Of a stretch of 64,000 nt of DNA, positions 63,609 through 64,000 are shown in pieces. How positions within the stretch are numbered: the stretch's first letter is position 1; the number at the start of each line of letters is the position of its first letter. The position numbers and the translations under genes are program-made. This DNA comes from an uncultured Pelagibacteraceae bacterium. GTDB taxonomy: Bacteria > Pseudomonadota > Alphaproteobacteria > Pelagibacterales > Pelagibacteraceae. The stretch is taken from contig CACAIK010000001.1 of NCBI GenBank assembly GCA_902532525.1, positions 124,001 to 188,000 on the forward strand. The letters run 5' to 3'. The notes under the pieces are model-generated. The model worked only from the letters and a program-made list of their open reading frames with translations. It searched no databases and was not told the DNA's origin.

Positions 63609-64000
63609 ATGAACAAATATACAAAAATAGGGTTAACAGCATTAGCTGGTTCTCTAGTTGCAGGTTCAGTATCAGCTGCTACTTTAAGCGCATCTGGTGG
63701 AGCTGCAATGTACTACAGTGGTGGTGACGACAAAGCTAACACTGGTAACGGTTGGACAATGTCTGACTCAGTTACATTTTCTGCTTCAGGAGATGTAAAT
63801 GATATCGGTGTTACACTATCAATTGAATTAGATGGTGACGCTGCTTCAGGAAAAACTAACTCAGGTACTTCGTACTCTTCAACAACTTCAATGAACGTTG
63901 TTGACAGTCACTCTATCTCTTTCGATTTTGGTGATGCAGGTAGTTTAACATTCGCTGGACACGGTGGTGACGGTGCTATGAGTGCTAAAGACGACGTAAT
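63609..64000 (+). CDS. Outer-membrane porin, 5' part (3' end outside window)
   Basis: The frame starts MNKYTKIGLTALAGSLVAGSVSA, a clear signal peptide, then ATLSASGGAAMYYSGGDD and alternating beta strands rich in Gly, Ser, Asp and Thr (SISFDFGDAGSLTFAGHGG), as in Gram-negative porins. The frame is open to the window end, giving 130 codons of a larger protein. A strong Shine-Dalgarno site and a codon choice richer in G and C than the neighbours suggest very high expression. It would form a general diffusion pore in the outer membrane. Confidence 0.85.
   Translation, partial: MNKYTKIGLTALAGSLVAGSVSAATLSASGGAAMYYSGGDDKANTGNGWTMSDSVTFSASGDVNDIGVTLSIELDGDAASGKTNSGTSYSSTTSMNVVDSHSISFDFGDAGSLTFAGHGGDGAMSAKDDV

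Overview
The window looks like a stretch of a SAR11-type (Pelagibacterales, Alphaproteobacteria) chromosome. The DNA is very AT-rich, genes are packed with overlapping or abutting ends, and the largest gene-free gap is only about 280 bases. Gene order is typically alphaproteobacterial (hslVU-his, dnaQ-coaE-aroE-maf-ppsR | hemE-hemH-hemJ-rho-mnmE-mnmG-rsmG-parA-parB-holA-lptE-leuS). TRAP and Na+/acetate uptake systems fit a marine oligotroph. The species assignment is inference; no marker search was possible. There is no rRNA, CRISPR array, transposon or prophage.

Layout. 1-7.5 kb: 3' end of argG, a light-repair island (an N-terminally reduced photolyase-like protein, a DUF2256 zinc-ribbon gene and a COG3046-type cryptochrome/photolyase), an atypical SDR, a periplasmic PQQ-type sugar dehydrogenase, an MBL-fold hydrolase and a TesA-like esterase. 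7.5-16.5 kb: YbbA/YbbP-like ABC exporter (divergent from tesA with overlapping start codons), folD, yggT, mscS, hemD, hemC, tsaD and a putative glycosyltransferase. 16.5-22.2 kb: EVE protein and an acetate locus (acs, an unknown gene, DUF4212 + sodium:solute symporter, clear terminator). 22.2-31.9 kb: rpe, heparinase-like gene, purH, phhB, tRNA-Gly(GCC), LON-domain protein, UbiH-like protein, ftsK, lolA, GNAT, HIT. 32-35.9 kb: type IV pilin and a TRAP transporter. 36-41 kb: his operon (hisB-H-lipoprotein-A-F-E) divergent from hslVU. 41-47.1 kb: Smr, Tim44-like, fxsA, secB, dnaQ, coaE, SDR, aroE, maf and ppsR.

47.1-63.4 kb is the probable replication-origin neighbourhood. A 281-base AT-rich gap with DnaA-box-like sequences lies between divergent ppsR and hemE, and most genes on either side read away from it. 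A perfect parS palindrome sits inside rsmG and a second 14/16 palindrome inside the end of mnmG, just ahead of parAB. A GT41/TPR gene is inserted in the opposite direction between rho and mnmE. The window ends in a porin gene with strong expression signals.

No wholly new multi-gene system stands out. The most interesting points are the oriC/parS arrangement, two small genes that standard calling can miss (a DUF2256 gene with a GTG start, and a 43-residue lipoprotein embedded in the his operon), the modified photolyase-like proteins, an SDR without the catalytic tyrosine, and several compact regulatory structures.
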